Of a DNA stretch of 64,000 bases, positions 1-7,849 are shown in pieces. The stretch is from Lenti-01 sp964399775 (GTDB lineage Bacteria; Verrucomicrobiota; Kiritimatiellia; CAIQIC01; Lenti-01): positions 20,724-84,723 of the forward strand of contig CAYNSH010000003.1 of NCBI GenBank assembly GCA_964399775.1, given 5' to 3'. Position 1 is the stretch's first letter, and each line of letters begins with the position of its first letter. The translations under genes and the position numbers were made by a program. The notes below the pieces were generated by a model. It did no database searches and was not told where the DNA came from. It saw only the letters and a list, made by a program, of their open reading frames with translations.

Positions 1-216
1 CGTCCCACGCCCAGTCAAACACGTTTGACAGCCGCCCAGCGGGTTCATAATGTCAGAGGCGTTTTCTCGGTTCCGTCGCCCCACCGGGTACGGGGCGGGC
101 GGATCGTGGTGGTGGACGATGTGATGACCACGGGCGCCACGGTGAATGAATGTGCCCGTATGCTCCGGGCCGCGGGTGCGGCTGCGGTGATGGTCGTGAC
201 GGTGGCCAGGGGCTGA
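1..216 (+). CDS. comF: ComF family protein, C-terminal part (5' end outside window)
   Basis: The frame is open from the first base of the window, so this is the 3' end of a gene. The 71 visible residues carry the phosphoribosyltransferase signature of ComF proteins: a QTRLTAAQRVHNVRGVF stretch, then the PRPP-binding loop VVVDDVMTTGATV, and a VVTVAR end. ComF proteins are linked to DNA uptake in competent bacteria, but many homologues are annotated only as amidophosphoribosyltransferase-like. The zinc-ribbon N terminus expected in the family lies upstream and cannot be seen. accD follows 40 bp downstream on the same strand, so co-transcription is possible. The family call is firm; the biological role is not. 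Confidence 0.85.
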   Translation, partial: RPTPSQTRLTAAQRVHNVRGVFSVPSPHRVRGGRIVVVDDVMTTGATVNECARMLRAAGAAAVMVVTVARG

Positions 217-256
217 TCCTTTGGCATCCACCCGGCAAGCAGATTGGATTTGAACG

Positions 257-1132
257 ATGTCGTTATTTGCGAAAAAACACCCGGCCATCCGGAAGGCCCG
301 CAAGCGGGACATGCCCGGCGGGCTTTGGCTGAAATGCCCGGGTTGCAATGAAATGATCTTCCGCGAGGAGGAGCAGAAGGCCCTGCATGTCTGCCCCCTG
401 TGCGACCACCACTTCCCGATGAAGCGCGCCGAGCGCATCGACATGCTGGCCGATCCCGGCTCCTTTGTCGAATGGGATTCGGATCTATACAGCATTGACT
501 TCCTGGGCTTTGTCGGCGTGGCGTCCTATCACGAAAAGTTGGAGTCGAATCGCCGCAAAACCGGCGAGACCGATGCGGTCACTTGTGGCCGCGCCCGACT
601 GGACGGCCGGGCCATCGCTCTCGGGGTCATGGATTTCGAGTTCCTGGGCGCCAGCATGGGCTCCGTGGTGGGCGAAAAGATCACCCGCCTGATCGAACGC
701 GGCACCGCCGAGCACCTCCCGGTGATCGTGGTGTGCGCCTCCGGCGGCGCCCGGATGTACGAAGGCATGATGAGCCTGATGCAGATGGCCAAGACCAGCG
801 GGGCGCTGGCCCGGCACGCCGATGCCGGCCTGCCGTATATCCCGGTCCTGACCCATCCGACCACGGCGGGCGTCATGGCCAGCTTCGCCACGCTCGGCGA
901 TGTCATCCTGGCCGAGCCCGGCGCCCTCATCGGTTTCGCCGGCGCCCGCGTCATCAAGGAAACCATCCAGCAGGATTTGCCGCCCGGTTTTCAGCGGCCC
1001 GATTTCCTGCTCAAGCACGGCTTGCTCGATCAGATCGTGCACCGCGCTGAACTCAAACAGCGCCTGGCCCGGCTGCTGGACGGCTTCTGCGGTCCCCTGA
1101 TGGCCTCCGAACCGCCCGAGGTGCCGGCCTGA
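257..1132 (+). CDS. accD: Acetyl-CoA carboxylase carboxyltransferase subunit beta
   Basis: Beta subunit of the carboxyltransferase half of acetyl-CoA carboxylase. With AccA it moves CO2 from biotin on AccB to acetyl-CoA, giving malonyl-CoA for fatty-acid synthesis in the cytoplasm. The 291-residue protein is the usual length. The N-terminal four-cysteine zinc ribbon is intact (CPGC at residues 27-30, CPLC at 46-49), followed by the crotonase-like core with VVCASGGARMYEGMMSLMQM and the GFAGARVIKETI segment typical of AccD. accA is not in the window. folC follows 47 bp downstream on the same strand; accD-folC adjacency is common in bacteria and supports both calls. Confidence 0.97.
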   Translation: MSLFAKKHPAIRKARKRDMPGGLWLKCPGCNEMIFREEEQKALHVCPLCDHHFPMKRAERIDMLADPGSFVEWDSDLYSIDFLGFVGVASYHEKLESNRRKTGETDAVTCGRARLDGRAIALGVMDFEFLGASMGSVVGEKITRLIERGTAEHLPVIVVCASGGARMYEGMMSLMQMAKTSGALARHADAGLPYIPVLTHPTTAGVMASFATLGDVILAEPGALIGFAGARVIKETIQQDLPPGFQRPDFLLKHGLLDQIVHRAELKQRLARLLDGFCGPLMASEPPEVPA

Positions 1133-1179
1133 CGTCGCCCGGCGATCCCCCGCGCCGCCACTCCCCCCCCCCTCCACCC

Positions 1180-2499
1180 ATGGGCAAATCCGCTTCCATC
1201 TTAGACGCTAAACTCAACTACCTGTTCAGCCGAACGGGCGGCAGCGCCATCAAGTTCGGACTGGAAACCACCATCGAACTGCTGCGCACGATGCAGGTGG
1301 ACTGGCTGCAACTTCCCTGCATTCATGTGGCTGGCACCAACGGCAAAGGATCGGTCTCCGCCATGATCGAATCCGCCCTGCGCGAATCCGGCCTGCTTAC
1401 CGGACTGTATACCAGCCCGCACATGCTGCGATTCAGTGAACGCATTCGGGTGCGCGGAGAGCCCATTCCCGATGAGAGCCTCATCCGCCTGCTTGCGGAG
1501 GTGGAGGCCGCGGATCAAGCCCAGGCCGCCGAGCCCGGACGGCGCGTCGGAACGTTTTTTGAGCTGACGACGGCCGTGGCGTTTAAATGGTTCCTGGAGC
1601 AGCCGGTGCAGGTGGCCGTGCTGGAGACCGGCATGGGGGGGCGCCTCGATAGTACCAACGTCGTCATGCCGCTGTTGTCGGTCATCACGCCCATCGGCAT
1701 GGAACACGCCGCATTCCTGGGGAAAACCCTCGGCCAGGTGGCGTCGGAAAAAGCGGGAATCATCAAGCCGGGGCGTCCGGTGGTGGTGGGCCGGCAGGTG
1801 CCGGCCGTGATGCGCGTGATTGAAGCGCAGGCACGCCAGATGGAATCCACCCTCATTCGCACCGACGAGCGCGTGGCCGTCCAACGGCGCTCCCAGGATT
1901 TGGATGGGCAGGTTCTTTCGGTCGAGACCGCCGATGGGGCCTGGGCGCCCTTCCGCCTGCCGCTGCTGGGCGATTTTCAATTGAGTAACTGCGCCATGGC
2001 CATTGCGGCACTGGAATGGATGCGCGATTCGCTGGGCTGGCCGTTGACGCAAGAGTCGATGCGCGTCGGCCTCGAAAAGACCCGCTGGCCGGGGCGCTGC
2101 CAAATCGTGCGGCGCGACCCGGTGTTCGTGGTGGACGTGGCCCACAATCCCGATGCCGCGCGGGCGCTGGCCGCCTTTCTGAAAACCTTTCGCGGCAACC
2201 GTCCCGTTGCCCTGATTTGCGGACTGCTGGCCGACAAGAATGCGGAAGAGTATTTCCGGCTGTTGAAGCCCGTGGTCGATGCTTGCCTGCTCGTTCCCCT
2301 GGACACCGAACGCAGCATGCCGATGGAGCGCCTCAAGGCCGCGGCCCGCGCGGCCAAACTCCCGACGGTTGAAAGCCGGGTGCCCGAAGCCGTCAAAAAC
2401 TCGCTGAACTGGGCCCAGGCCCGCAACGGAATGGTTGTCAGCGCGGGGTCGTTTATTCTCGCGTCCGCCGTGCTACACGAGCTGGGCGTCGAGATTTAA
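1180..2499 (+). CDS. folC: Folylpolyglutamate synthase / dihydrofolate synthase
   Basis: Mur-ligase-family enzyme of folate biosynthesis. It joins glutamate to dihydropteroate and/or extends the polyglutamate tail of folates, using ATP. The ATP-binding loop HVAGTNGKGSVSAM lies at about residues 49-62. ETGMGGRLDSTNVV, the SEKAGIIKPG segment and the DVAHNPDAA motif near residue 320 are classic FolC landmarks. At 439 residues it is full length. No clear Shine-Dalgarno sequence precedes the chosen ATG, but the conserved N terminus starts close to it. It is downstream of accD and probably shares its transcript. Whether it is bifunctional or only a folylpolyglutamate synthase cannot be read from the sequence. 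Confidence 0.95.
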   Translation: MGKSASILDAKLNYLFSRTGGSAIKFGLETTIELLRTMQVDWLQLPCIHVAGTNGKGSVSAMIESALRESGLLTGLYTSPHMLRFSERIRVRGEPIPDESLIRLLAEVEAADQAQAAEPGRRVGTFFELTTAVAFKWFLEQPVQVAVLETGMGGRLDSTNVVMPLLSVITPIGMEHAAFLGKTLGQVASEKAGIIKPGRPVVVGRQVPAVMRVIEAQARQMESTLIRTDERVAVQRRSQDLDGQVLSVETADGAWAPFRLPLLGDFQLSNCAMAIAALEWMRDSLGWPLTQESMRVGLEKTRWPGRCQIVRRDPVFVVDVAHNPDAARALAAFLKTFRGNRPVALICGLLADKNAEEYFRLLKPVVDACLLVPLDTERSMPMERLKAAARAAKLPTVESRVPEAVKNSLNWAQARNGMVVSAGSFILASAVLHELGVEI

Positions 2500-2510
2500 C
2501 TCCCCCCGGC

Positions 2511-3080
2511 TCATTCAGTCACGCTGCTCAGCAGGCGAAAGAGAGCGGCCCCCAACGGATGATCGGGCGGGGACAGGTTCAGGCGCTGGTCAGCCCCCCG
2601 GCGAACCCAGCCGCTTTCCCGCAGGATGCGGACATGGTTGAAGACAGCAAAGGTCGACAATTCCAGTTCCTGGCTCAACCCCATTCCCGTTTGCGGCTCC
2701 GCCAACAGGGCGCGGGCGATGGCGATCCGACGCGGATAGGCCAGTCCGAATGCGATGCGCCGCATGTCCTCGTCCCGCTCCGGCGGCAGGGTGGCCAAGG
2801 CGGTTTTCAGGGCCTTGAGAATCGGGGCCGCCGACGCCACCTGCGGATCCGCCTCCAGCCGATACAGGACCCTTGCCCCCTCGCGCTTCGATCGCAACAG
2901 GCCCCGGGACTGGATCCGTCGCAGCTCCTGGCTGGCATCGGAGATCCCGATGCCGATGTCCTGCGCCAAGTCGTTTACGCAGCGGCCGGGGTGGTCGTGC
3001 AGGCCGCGCAACAATCGAATCCGGGTGGATCCCGCCAGCATCCGGCAGGTTCGCCACAGGGTGGGATTGAGGTTTTTCAT
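2511..3080 (-). CDS. Double winged-helix (ArsR-like) transcriptional regulator
   Basis: A 189-residue protein that appears to hold two winged helix-turn-helix units in one chain. The first spans about residues 10-75 (STRIRLLRGLHDHPGRCVND, then the SDASQELRRIQSRGLL recognition-helix region). The second, more diverged, spans about 110-185 (YPRRIAIARALL, then TFAVFNHVRILRESG). No cysteine metal-binding motif typical of metal-sensing ArsR proteins is obvious. A good ribosome-binding site (AAAGGA) precedes the ATG at 3080. Two AT-rich palindromes lie 23-68 bp upstream and are likely its operators, suggesting autoregulation and possibly control of the divergent yjbQ gene. The ligand is unknown. Confidence 0.75.
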   Translation of the reverse strand: MKNLNPTLWRTCRMLAGSTRIRLLRGLHDHPGRCVNDLAQDIGIGISDASQELRRIQSRGLLRSKREGARVLYRLEADPQVASAAPILKALKTALATLPPERDEDMRRIAFGLAYPRRIAIARALLAEPQTGMGLSQELELSTFAVFNHVRILRESGWVRRGADQRLNLSPPDHPLGAALFRLLSSVTE

Positions 3081-3102
3081 GATCGGTCCTTTCGTGCGGG
3101 AT

Positions 3103-3148
3103 TATACTATTTATAAATACCATCTATATACTATTTATAAATAGTATA
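3103..3148. promoter_or_regulatory. Paired AT-rich palindromic operators
   Basis: Between the regulator start (3080) and the divergent yjbQ (3246) lies a very AT-rich patch in an otherwise GC-rich region. Positions 3127-3148 form a perfect 22-bp palindrome containing ACTATTTATAAATAGT. Positions 3103-3120 repeat it with one arm shortened. The TATTTATAAATA cores have centres 24 bp apart. The layout suits a dimeric winged-helix repressor binding two sites over a promoter; TATAAT-like sequences occur inside it. That the neighbouring regulator is the binder is an inference from position. Confidence 0.7.
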
Positions 3149-3245
3149 ATGGGGCCGGTCAAGTCTGGAGCGCGAGGGGAGGGCGACCCGGGCGACCCGG
3201 AAAAGCGGGCTTGTTGAATGGGCCCTGAATCATCAAAGTGACCCC

Positions 3246-3665
3246 ATGAAAGCCTATCGAAAAGAACTGTGGATGAATGTCCCGGCCCGCCGGGGATTCG
3301 TGAATTTGACGCCGCAGGTGGACGAGGCGGTTCGGACCAGCGGAGTTCGCGAAGGACTTTGCCTGGTGAATGCCATGCACATCACCGCCAGCGTGTTCAT
3401 CAACGACAACGAAGGCGGGCTGCATCGGGACTTCGAGCGGTGGCTGGAGAACCTGGCGCCGGAGAAACCGCATGCCCAGTATGATCACAACCGCACCGGC
3501 GAAGACAACGGCGATGCGCATCTCAAGCGCACGGTGATGGGGCGCGAGGTGGTCGTGGCGATCACCGGCGGCGAGTTGGATCTGGGGCCCTGGGAGCAGA
3601 TCTTCTACGGCGAGTTCGATGGCCGCCGCCGCAAGCGCGTGCTGATTAAAATCATCGGCGAATAG
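3246..3665 (+). CDS. yjbQ: YjbQ family (UPF0047) protein
   Basis: 139 residues, the normal size for the YjbQ/UPF0047 family, small trimeric proteins some of which show thiamine-phosphate synthase side activity. Family landmarks present are CLVNAMHITASVFINDNEGG, HAQYDHNRTGEDNGDAHLKR and the C-terminal GPWEQIFYGEFDG segment; the conserved histidines and acidic residues of the putative active site are kept. It starts a plus-strand run with a nudix hydrolase 5 bp downstream, then btpA. The true cellular role of the family is unsettled. A downstream start is unlikely because the conserved N-terminal strand begins almost at once. Confidence 0.9.
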   Translation: MKAYRKELWMNVPARRGFVNLTPQVDEAVRTSGVREGLCLVNAMHITASVFINDNEGGLHRDFERWLENLAPEKPHAQYDHNRTGEDNGDAHLKRTVMGREVVVAITGGELDLGPWEQIFYGEFDGRRRKRVLIKIIGE

Positions 3666-3670
3666 CGCAC

Positions 3671-4159
3671 ATGAAAGCGACGAAAGCGGTGTCCCGATCG
3701 ATAGAAGTCCTTGCGCGCGGGGCGTGCGTGAAATCTGGCCGGATTCTGGTTTGTCGGAATCGCAAGCATGGGAACGTCTATCTGCCGGGGGGGCATGTGG
3801 ACTGGGGGGAGGATTCGCGTCAGGCCCTGGTGCGCGAATGGCGCGAAGAACTGGGCGTGCCCTGCCGCGCGGGCCGGTTTCTCGGCGTGGTCGAACAAGC
3901 CTACGAAGCGCGCAATGGTCCGGCCTGCGAGATTTCCCTGGTGTTCGAAGTGGTCTGCCCGGGGATTCCAGCGGCCAGGGATCCGGCGTCGGCCGAGCCC
4001 CATCTCGCGTTTGAATGGGTGCCGTTGAAGAAGTTGAAGGCCTCCGGCCTGCTGCCGACCGCGATGGCGGAAAGCCTGCCGCGCTGGTGCGGCCGGCCGG
4101 GATGGGCGGCTCGCCGCTGGCGGGGATACGCGCCTTCTGGATCACGACAGGAGGAATGA
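3671..4159 (+). CDS. NUDIX hydrolase
   Basis: A 162-residue Nudix pyrophosphohydrolase. The Nudix box is complete at about residues 41-63 (GHVDWGEDSRQALVREW followed by REELGV), including the metal-binding REWREE glutamates. The N-terminal half gives the usual beta strands (ILVCRNRKHGNVYLPGG). Such enzymes hydrolyse a nucleoside diphosphate linked to another group; the substrate cannot be told from the sequence. It lies 5 bp after yjbQ and 3 bp before btpA, so the three genes are almost certainly co-transcribed. The C-terminal 30 residues are arginine- and glycine-rich and outside the fold. Confidence 0.92.
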   Translation: MKATKAVSRSIEVLARGACVKSGRILVCRNRKHGNVYLPGGHVDWGEDSRQALVREWREELGVPCRAGRFLGVVEQAYEARNGPACEISLVFEVVCPGIPAARDPASAEPHLAFEWVPLKKLKASGLLPTAMAESLPRWCGRPGWAARRWRGYAPSGSRQEE

Positions 4160-4162
4160 CCC

Positions 4163-5020
4163 ATGAACACACCGCGTTTTGAACGCCTCTTTGGAAAGTC
4201 CCGTCCGGCGGTCATAGGCATGATCCATGTGCGCGCGCTGCCGGGAACTCCGGGGCATGCGGGCGGAATGGAGGCGATCCTATCCCGGGCGCTGGCCGAG
4301 GCGCAGGTCTATCGGGAGGCGGGCCTGACCGCGCTGATGATTGAAAACATGCACGATGTTCCGTATCTGCGCCGGCCGGGGCCGGAAGTGACGGCGGCCA
4401 TGGCCGTGGTGGCCCGGGCGGTGAAGCAGGTGCATCCCGACCTGCCGCTGGGCATTCAACTTCTGGCCGGGGCCAATGGCGAGGCGCTGGCGGCGGCCCT
4501 CGCCGCGGGGGCGGACTTCATCCGGGCCGAGGGATTCGTCTTCGGGCATGTCGCCGACGAAGGCTATATCGAGGCGTGCGCCGGCGATCTGTTGCGCTAT
4601 CGCCGGGCCATCGGCGCCGAGTCCGTGGCGATTTTTGCCGACATCAAGAAAAAGCACTCCGCGCATGCGATCACCGCGGATGTGGACTTGGTCCAGACCG
4701 CGCACGCGGCCGAGTTTTTCCGCGCGGACGGACTGATCGTGACGGGGGCGGCGACCGGGGCGGCCGCCGATCTGTCCGAGCTGCGCGCGGTTCAGGCGGC
4801 CAGCCGCCTGCCGGTCCTGGTGGGCTCGGGCATCACGGCGGAGAATGCGGCCGAATACGCCCCGCATGCCGACGGATTCATCATTGGTTCGGCGTTCAAG
4901 CAGGGCGGCCACTGGGAACACCCGCTGGATCGCCGCCGGATTCGACGGTTACTGGACCGGGTTCGGGCGAAGCCGGCGGACGCGGGCGGGCAACGTTCAA
5001 CAAACGGAGACAGGATGTGA
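4163..5020 (+). CDS. btpA: BtpA/SgcQ family TIM-barrel protein
   Basis: 285 residues matching the BtpA/SgcQ family (predicted TIM barrel). The start PAVIGMIHVRALPGTPGH and MIENMHDVPYLRRPGPEVTA are family hallmarks; later DIKKKHSAHAIT and VGSGITAENAAEYAPHADG fit phosphate-binding barrel loops. BtpA was first described in cyanobacteria as needed for photosystem I stability, while SgcQ sits in a sugar-phosphate operon of E. coli; in a non-photosynthetic genome like this one a sugar or nucleoside metabolic role is more likely. An excellent AGGAGG ribosome-binding site precedes the ATG. Its stop overlaps the GTG start of the next gene by 4 bp. Confidence 0.88.
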   Translation: MNTPRFERLFGKSRPAVIGMIHVRALPGTPGHAGGMEAILSRALAEAQVYREAGLTALMIENMHDVPYLRRPGPEVTAAMAVVARAVKQVHPDLPLGIQLLAGANGEALAAALAAGADFIRAEGFVFGHVADEGYIEACAGDLLRYRRAIGAESVAIFADIKKKHSAHAITADVDLVQTAHAAEFFRADGLIVTGAATGAAADLSELRAVQAASRLPVLVGSGITAENAAEYAPHADGFIIGSAFKQGGHWEHPLDRRRIRRLLDRVRAKPADAGGQRSTNGDRM

Positions 5021-5790
5021 TTCGGCGGCACCGAGGATTCTGGCGGGCATGGGTGTGTGCGGGACTATTTGCGGCGGGTGCGCTGGCGGATGCGCCGACG
5101 GATGCCGGCGTGGCGCCGGAAGGAGCGGCTCGCGACACGCGGGTGCTGGTGAGTCCCCTGTTCGGCGGGGTGCGCAACGAACTGAACATGCGCAATCAGC
5201 GCGGAGAGATCACCCGGCAAACCGACACCGCGCCGATGGTCGGGCTGTTCGGCATGGTGATGCACGGGCCATTCGTGCTGACCGACTATTTCTTCTACAG
5301 CGACGTCAACGACACCGACGTCTGGGGCAACCTGGCCTATCTGAACTGGTATGGCAGCCGCACGGCGCGCCTGTCGTGGAACGCGGGCGCGGGACATCTC
5401 TACCACAAGATCAAGCCTTCCGGACAGGACATCACCGTCACGGTGCCGATGCTGAAGACCGGGCCGCTGATCAACATCCCCGAATGGCACCTGAGTTTCA
5501 ATCCGTATGTCGGTTACGCGTGGGAGCGCATCGAGACTCGGATGTCCAAGTCGGACAACGATTCCTATCTCTACGGCATCACCATCGGCTGGCGCTGGCG
5601 GATGCTGGGGGCGACCATCCAGTATTACTACCAAGACAGCCGGGAGGCCGAGGACGACTACCAGACGCTGCGCGCCCGGGCGCATGCCATGGTCAACCGG
5701 AACTGGGGCCTCACCGTTCGTCTCGACTACATGGAGCATGCGACGTCCGACGACACGTCGATCCAGTTTGGTCCCGTCGTTGTGTTTTAG
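5017..5790 (+). CDS. Outer-membrane-type beta-barrel protein
   Basis: 257 residues starting at a GTG that overlaps the btpA stop (GTGA), with GGAG just upstream. An N-terminal signal peptide is evident (charged RRHRGF, hydrophobic AWVCAGLFAAGALA, cleavage near ALA-DA). The mature part has alternating aromatic/polar strands (FVLTDYFFYSDVNDTDVWG, SYLYGITIGWRWRMLGATI, IQYYYQDSREAED) and ends in phenylalanine (VVVF), as outer-membrane barrels recognised by BAM usually do. No specific family is recognised. Its place at the end of the yjbQ-nudix-btpA run says little about function. The start is supported by the translational overlap; the longer upstream open frame is only a shadow of btpA. Confidence 0.75.
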   Translation: MIRRHRGFWRAWVCAGLFAAGALADAPTDAGVAPEGAARDTRVLVSPLFGGVRNELNMRNQRGEITRQTDTAPMVGLFGMVMHGPFVLTDYFFYSDVNDTDVWGNLAYLNWYGSRTARLSWNAGAGHLYHKIKPSGQDITVTVPMLKTGPLINIPEWHLSFNPYVGYAWERIETRMSKSDNDSYLYGITIGWRWRMLGATIQYYYQDSREAEDDYQTLRARAHAMVNRNWGLTVRLDYMEHATSDDTSIQFGPVVVF

Positions 5791-5822
5791 AACAAGCCCA
5801 CCCAACCCAAGGAGAACGCATC

Positions 5823-7274
5823 ATGAGCCAGAAGCCCGAAACCTTGACCACGGCCGCCGGGATTCCCGTGCCGGACAATCAGACGTCGCTGACCGCCGGC
5901 GAGCGTGGACCGACGCTGCTGCAGGACCACTACCTTCTCGAGAAGCTCGCGCATTTCAACCGCGAACGCATTCCCGAACGGGTGGTCCACGCCAAGGCGG
6001 CCGGCGCCCACGGCACCTTCACCGCCACCCACGACATCACGAAATACACCCGCGCCAAGCTGTTCGCGGAGATTGGCAAGAAAACCGATGTCTTCGGCCG
6101 CTTCTCCACCGTCGCCGGCGAGAAGGGATCGGCCGACACCGTGCGCGACGTGCGCGGGTTTGCCCTGAAATTCTACACCGAGGAGGGCAACTGGGATATG
6201 GTGGGCAACAACACACCCACGTTCTTCATCCGCGACGCCATCAAGTTCCCGGACTTCATCCATACCCAGAAGCGCAATCCGCAGACCAACGCCAAGCGCG
6301 ATTTCGCCCAGTGGGATTTCTGGTCGAAGGTGCCCGAGGCACTGCATCAGGTGACGATCCTGTTCTCGGACAGGGGCATTCCGCAGGGGATCCCCTTCAT
6401 GAACGGCTACGGAAGCCACACCTACAGCTTCATCAACGCGCAGAACGAGCGCTTCTGGGTAAAGTTCCACTTCAAGACCCTCCAGGGCATTCAATGCATG
6501 CCCCCGGAGGAAGCCGACCGGCTCGCGGCGGAGAGCCCCGACTACCACACCTTCGAGCTGTTCAACGCCCTGGAGCGCGGCGAGTTTCCGCAGTGGCGCT
6601 TCTGCGTGCAGGTGATGCCCGAGAAGGATGCGGAGTCCTATCGCTGGAACCCCTTCGACCTGACCAAGGTCTGGCCGCATGCGGACTATCCGCTGATCGA
6701 CGTCGGCATCCTGGAGCTGAACCGCAATCCCGCGAACTATTTCGCCGAGGTCGAGCAGGCGGCCTTTTCGCCGGCGAACGTGGTGCCGGGGATTTCGTTC
6801 TCGCCCTGCAAGATGCTGCAGGCGCGGATCTTCTCCTATGCCGACGCCCACCGCTACCGCCTCGGGGTCAACTTCGAGCGACTGCCGATCAACTGCCCGC
6901 ACGCGGCCAAGGTAAACAATCTCTACCAGCGCGACGGCGCGATGCGCTTCGACGACAACGGCGGGGGCGATCCCAACTACGAGCCCAACAGCACGGGCGG
7001 GCCGGTGGAGAATCCGGCCTACGCCGAGCCGCCGCTGAAGATCTCCGGCGATGCCGACCGCTACGAGCAGAAGCGCGGCGTGGACGATGACTACGTCCAA
7101 CCCGGCAATCTGTTCCGCCTGCTGGGTGCCGATCACCAGGCGCGGTTGTGCCGGAACATCGCCGGCAGCCTGGGCAAGGTGCCGGTGGATCTGCAGGACA
7201 AGATGATCGCCCACTTCGCCAAGGCCGACCCGGCCTATGGCGCGGGCGTCGCCAAGGCGCTGGGCCGGAAATAA
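5823..7274 (+). CDS. katA: Monofunctional heme catalase
   Basis: Converts hydrogen peroxide to water and oxygen. The protein is 483 residues, the small-subunit (clade 3-like) catalase size. The catalytic histidine is in RVVHAKAAGAHGTF (about H56), the catalytic asparagine in DMVGNNTPTFF (about N129), and the proximal heme tyrosine in RIFSYADAHRYRLG (about Y338). AAGGAG lies 9 bp before the ATG, which decides this start; the frame stays open far upstream only as a shadow of the preceding genes. ybaN starts 1 bp after the stop. No KatG, OxyR or PerR gene is seen nearby, so regulation cannot be inferred. Confidence 0.97.
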   Translation: MSQKPETLTTAAGIPVPDNQTSLTAGERGPTLLQDHYLLEKLAHFNRERIPERVVHAKAAGAHGTFTATHDITKYTRAKLFAEIGKKTDVFGRFSTVAGEKGSADTVRDVRGFALKFYTEEGNWDMVGNNTPTFFIRDAIKFPDFIHTQKRNPQTNAKRDFAQWDFWSKVPEALHQVTILFSDRGIPQGIPFMNGYGSHTYSFINAQNERFWVKFHFKTLQGIQCMPPEEADRLAAESPDYHTFELFNALERGEFPQWRFCVQVMPEKDAESYRWNPFDLTKVWPHADYPLIDVGILELNRNPANYFAEVEQAAFSPANVVPGISFSPCKMLQARIFSYADAHRYRLGVNFERLPINCPHAAKVNNLYQRDGAMRFDDNGGGDPNYEPNSTGGPVENPAYAEPPLKISGDADRYEQKRGVDDDYVQPGNLFRLLGADHQARLCRNIAGSLGKVPVDLQDKMIAHFAKADPAYGAGVAKALGRK

Positions 7275-7275
7275 G

Positions 7276-7749
7276 ATGTCCGAAGCCGCACTAGAATCCT
7301 CCGTGGCCGGGGCGTCCGTCCCGGTCGCGGAGGCCGTCCGCAGCACGCTACGGCCCGTGGTCCGGGTTTTACTGGTCGCCGCCGGGACGTTGTCCGTGGC
7401 GCTCGGCACGCTCGGCATCTTCCTGCCCGTCTTGCCGACGACGCCGTTCCTGCTGCTGGCGGCCTATTGCTATGCGCGAAGTTCGCGGCGGTTCTACGAC
7501 TGGCTGCTCAACAACCGCTGGTTCGGAGACTACATCCGCAACTACCGCGAAGGCCGCGGGGTGACCGTCCGCCACAAGGCCATCGCTTTGGCCCTGCTGT
7601 GGGCAACCATCAGCTATTCCGCCCTGTTCGCCGTCCAGATTCCCTGGGTGCGCCTCATGCTGTGGGGCATCGCCGTCGCCGTCACCATCCACCTGTTGTG
7701 GATCAAGACCTACCGGCCAGAGCCCAAGGTTCTTTTGCCCGAACCGTAG
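7276..7749 (+). CDS. YbaN family (DUF454) inner-membrane protein
   Basis: 157 residues with three or four hydrophobic segments. The family pattern LGTLGIFLPVLPTTPFLLLAAYCYARSS is followed by FYDWLLNNRWFGDYIRNYREGRG, a very recognisable YbaN/DUF454 signature. Function is not established for the family. The ATG at 7276 sits immediately behind the catalase stop, so the two are probably one transcript with translational coupling. A pair of GC-rich hairpins follows the stop, between this gene and the convergent gene at 7850. Confidence 0.9.
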   Translation: MSEAALESSVAGASVPVAEAVRSTLRPVVRVLLVAAGTLSVALGTLGIFLPVLPTTPFLLLAAYCYARSSRRFYDWLLNNRWFGDYIRNYREGRGVTVRHKAIALALLWATISYSALFAVQIPWVRLMLWGIAVAVTIHLLWIKTYRPEPKVLLPEP

Positions 7750-7767
7750 GGCTCGGTTGTCCAAGGG

Positions 7768-7830
7768 CGGGACGGGGGCGTCCCGTCTCCAAGCAGACGT
7801 CGTCTTTAGAGACCCGACGCCCTCGTCGGG
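7768..7830. repeat. Two GC-rich hairpins between convergent genes
   Basis: Positions 7768-7785 form CGGGACG-GGGG-CGTCCCG, and 7813-7830 form CCCGACG-CCCT-CGTCGGG. They fill the 100-bp space between ybaN and the convergent DUF438 gene. Neither is followed by a strong T run, so they may act as weak bidirectional terminators or simply be members of the GC-hairpin family also seen at 12702-12752 and 31407-31623. Confidence 0.6.
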
Positions 7831-7849
7831 ATACCTTTCGGGGGAAGGA

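Noticed and set aside
4845..5822. Extended N terminus for the catalase
   Set aside because: The frame is open upstream, but it overlaps the btpA and beta-barrel genes and has no coding character; the ATG at 5823 has a good AAGGAG site and matches the family start.
5787..7418. Long minus-strand open frame opposite catalase
   Set aside because: Shadow of the catalase gene; no recognisable motif and unusual His/Val/Gly composition.
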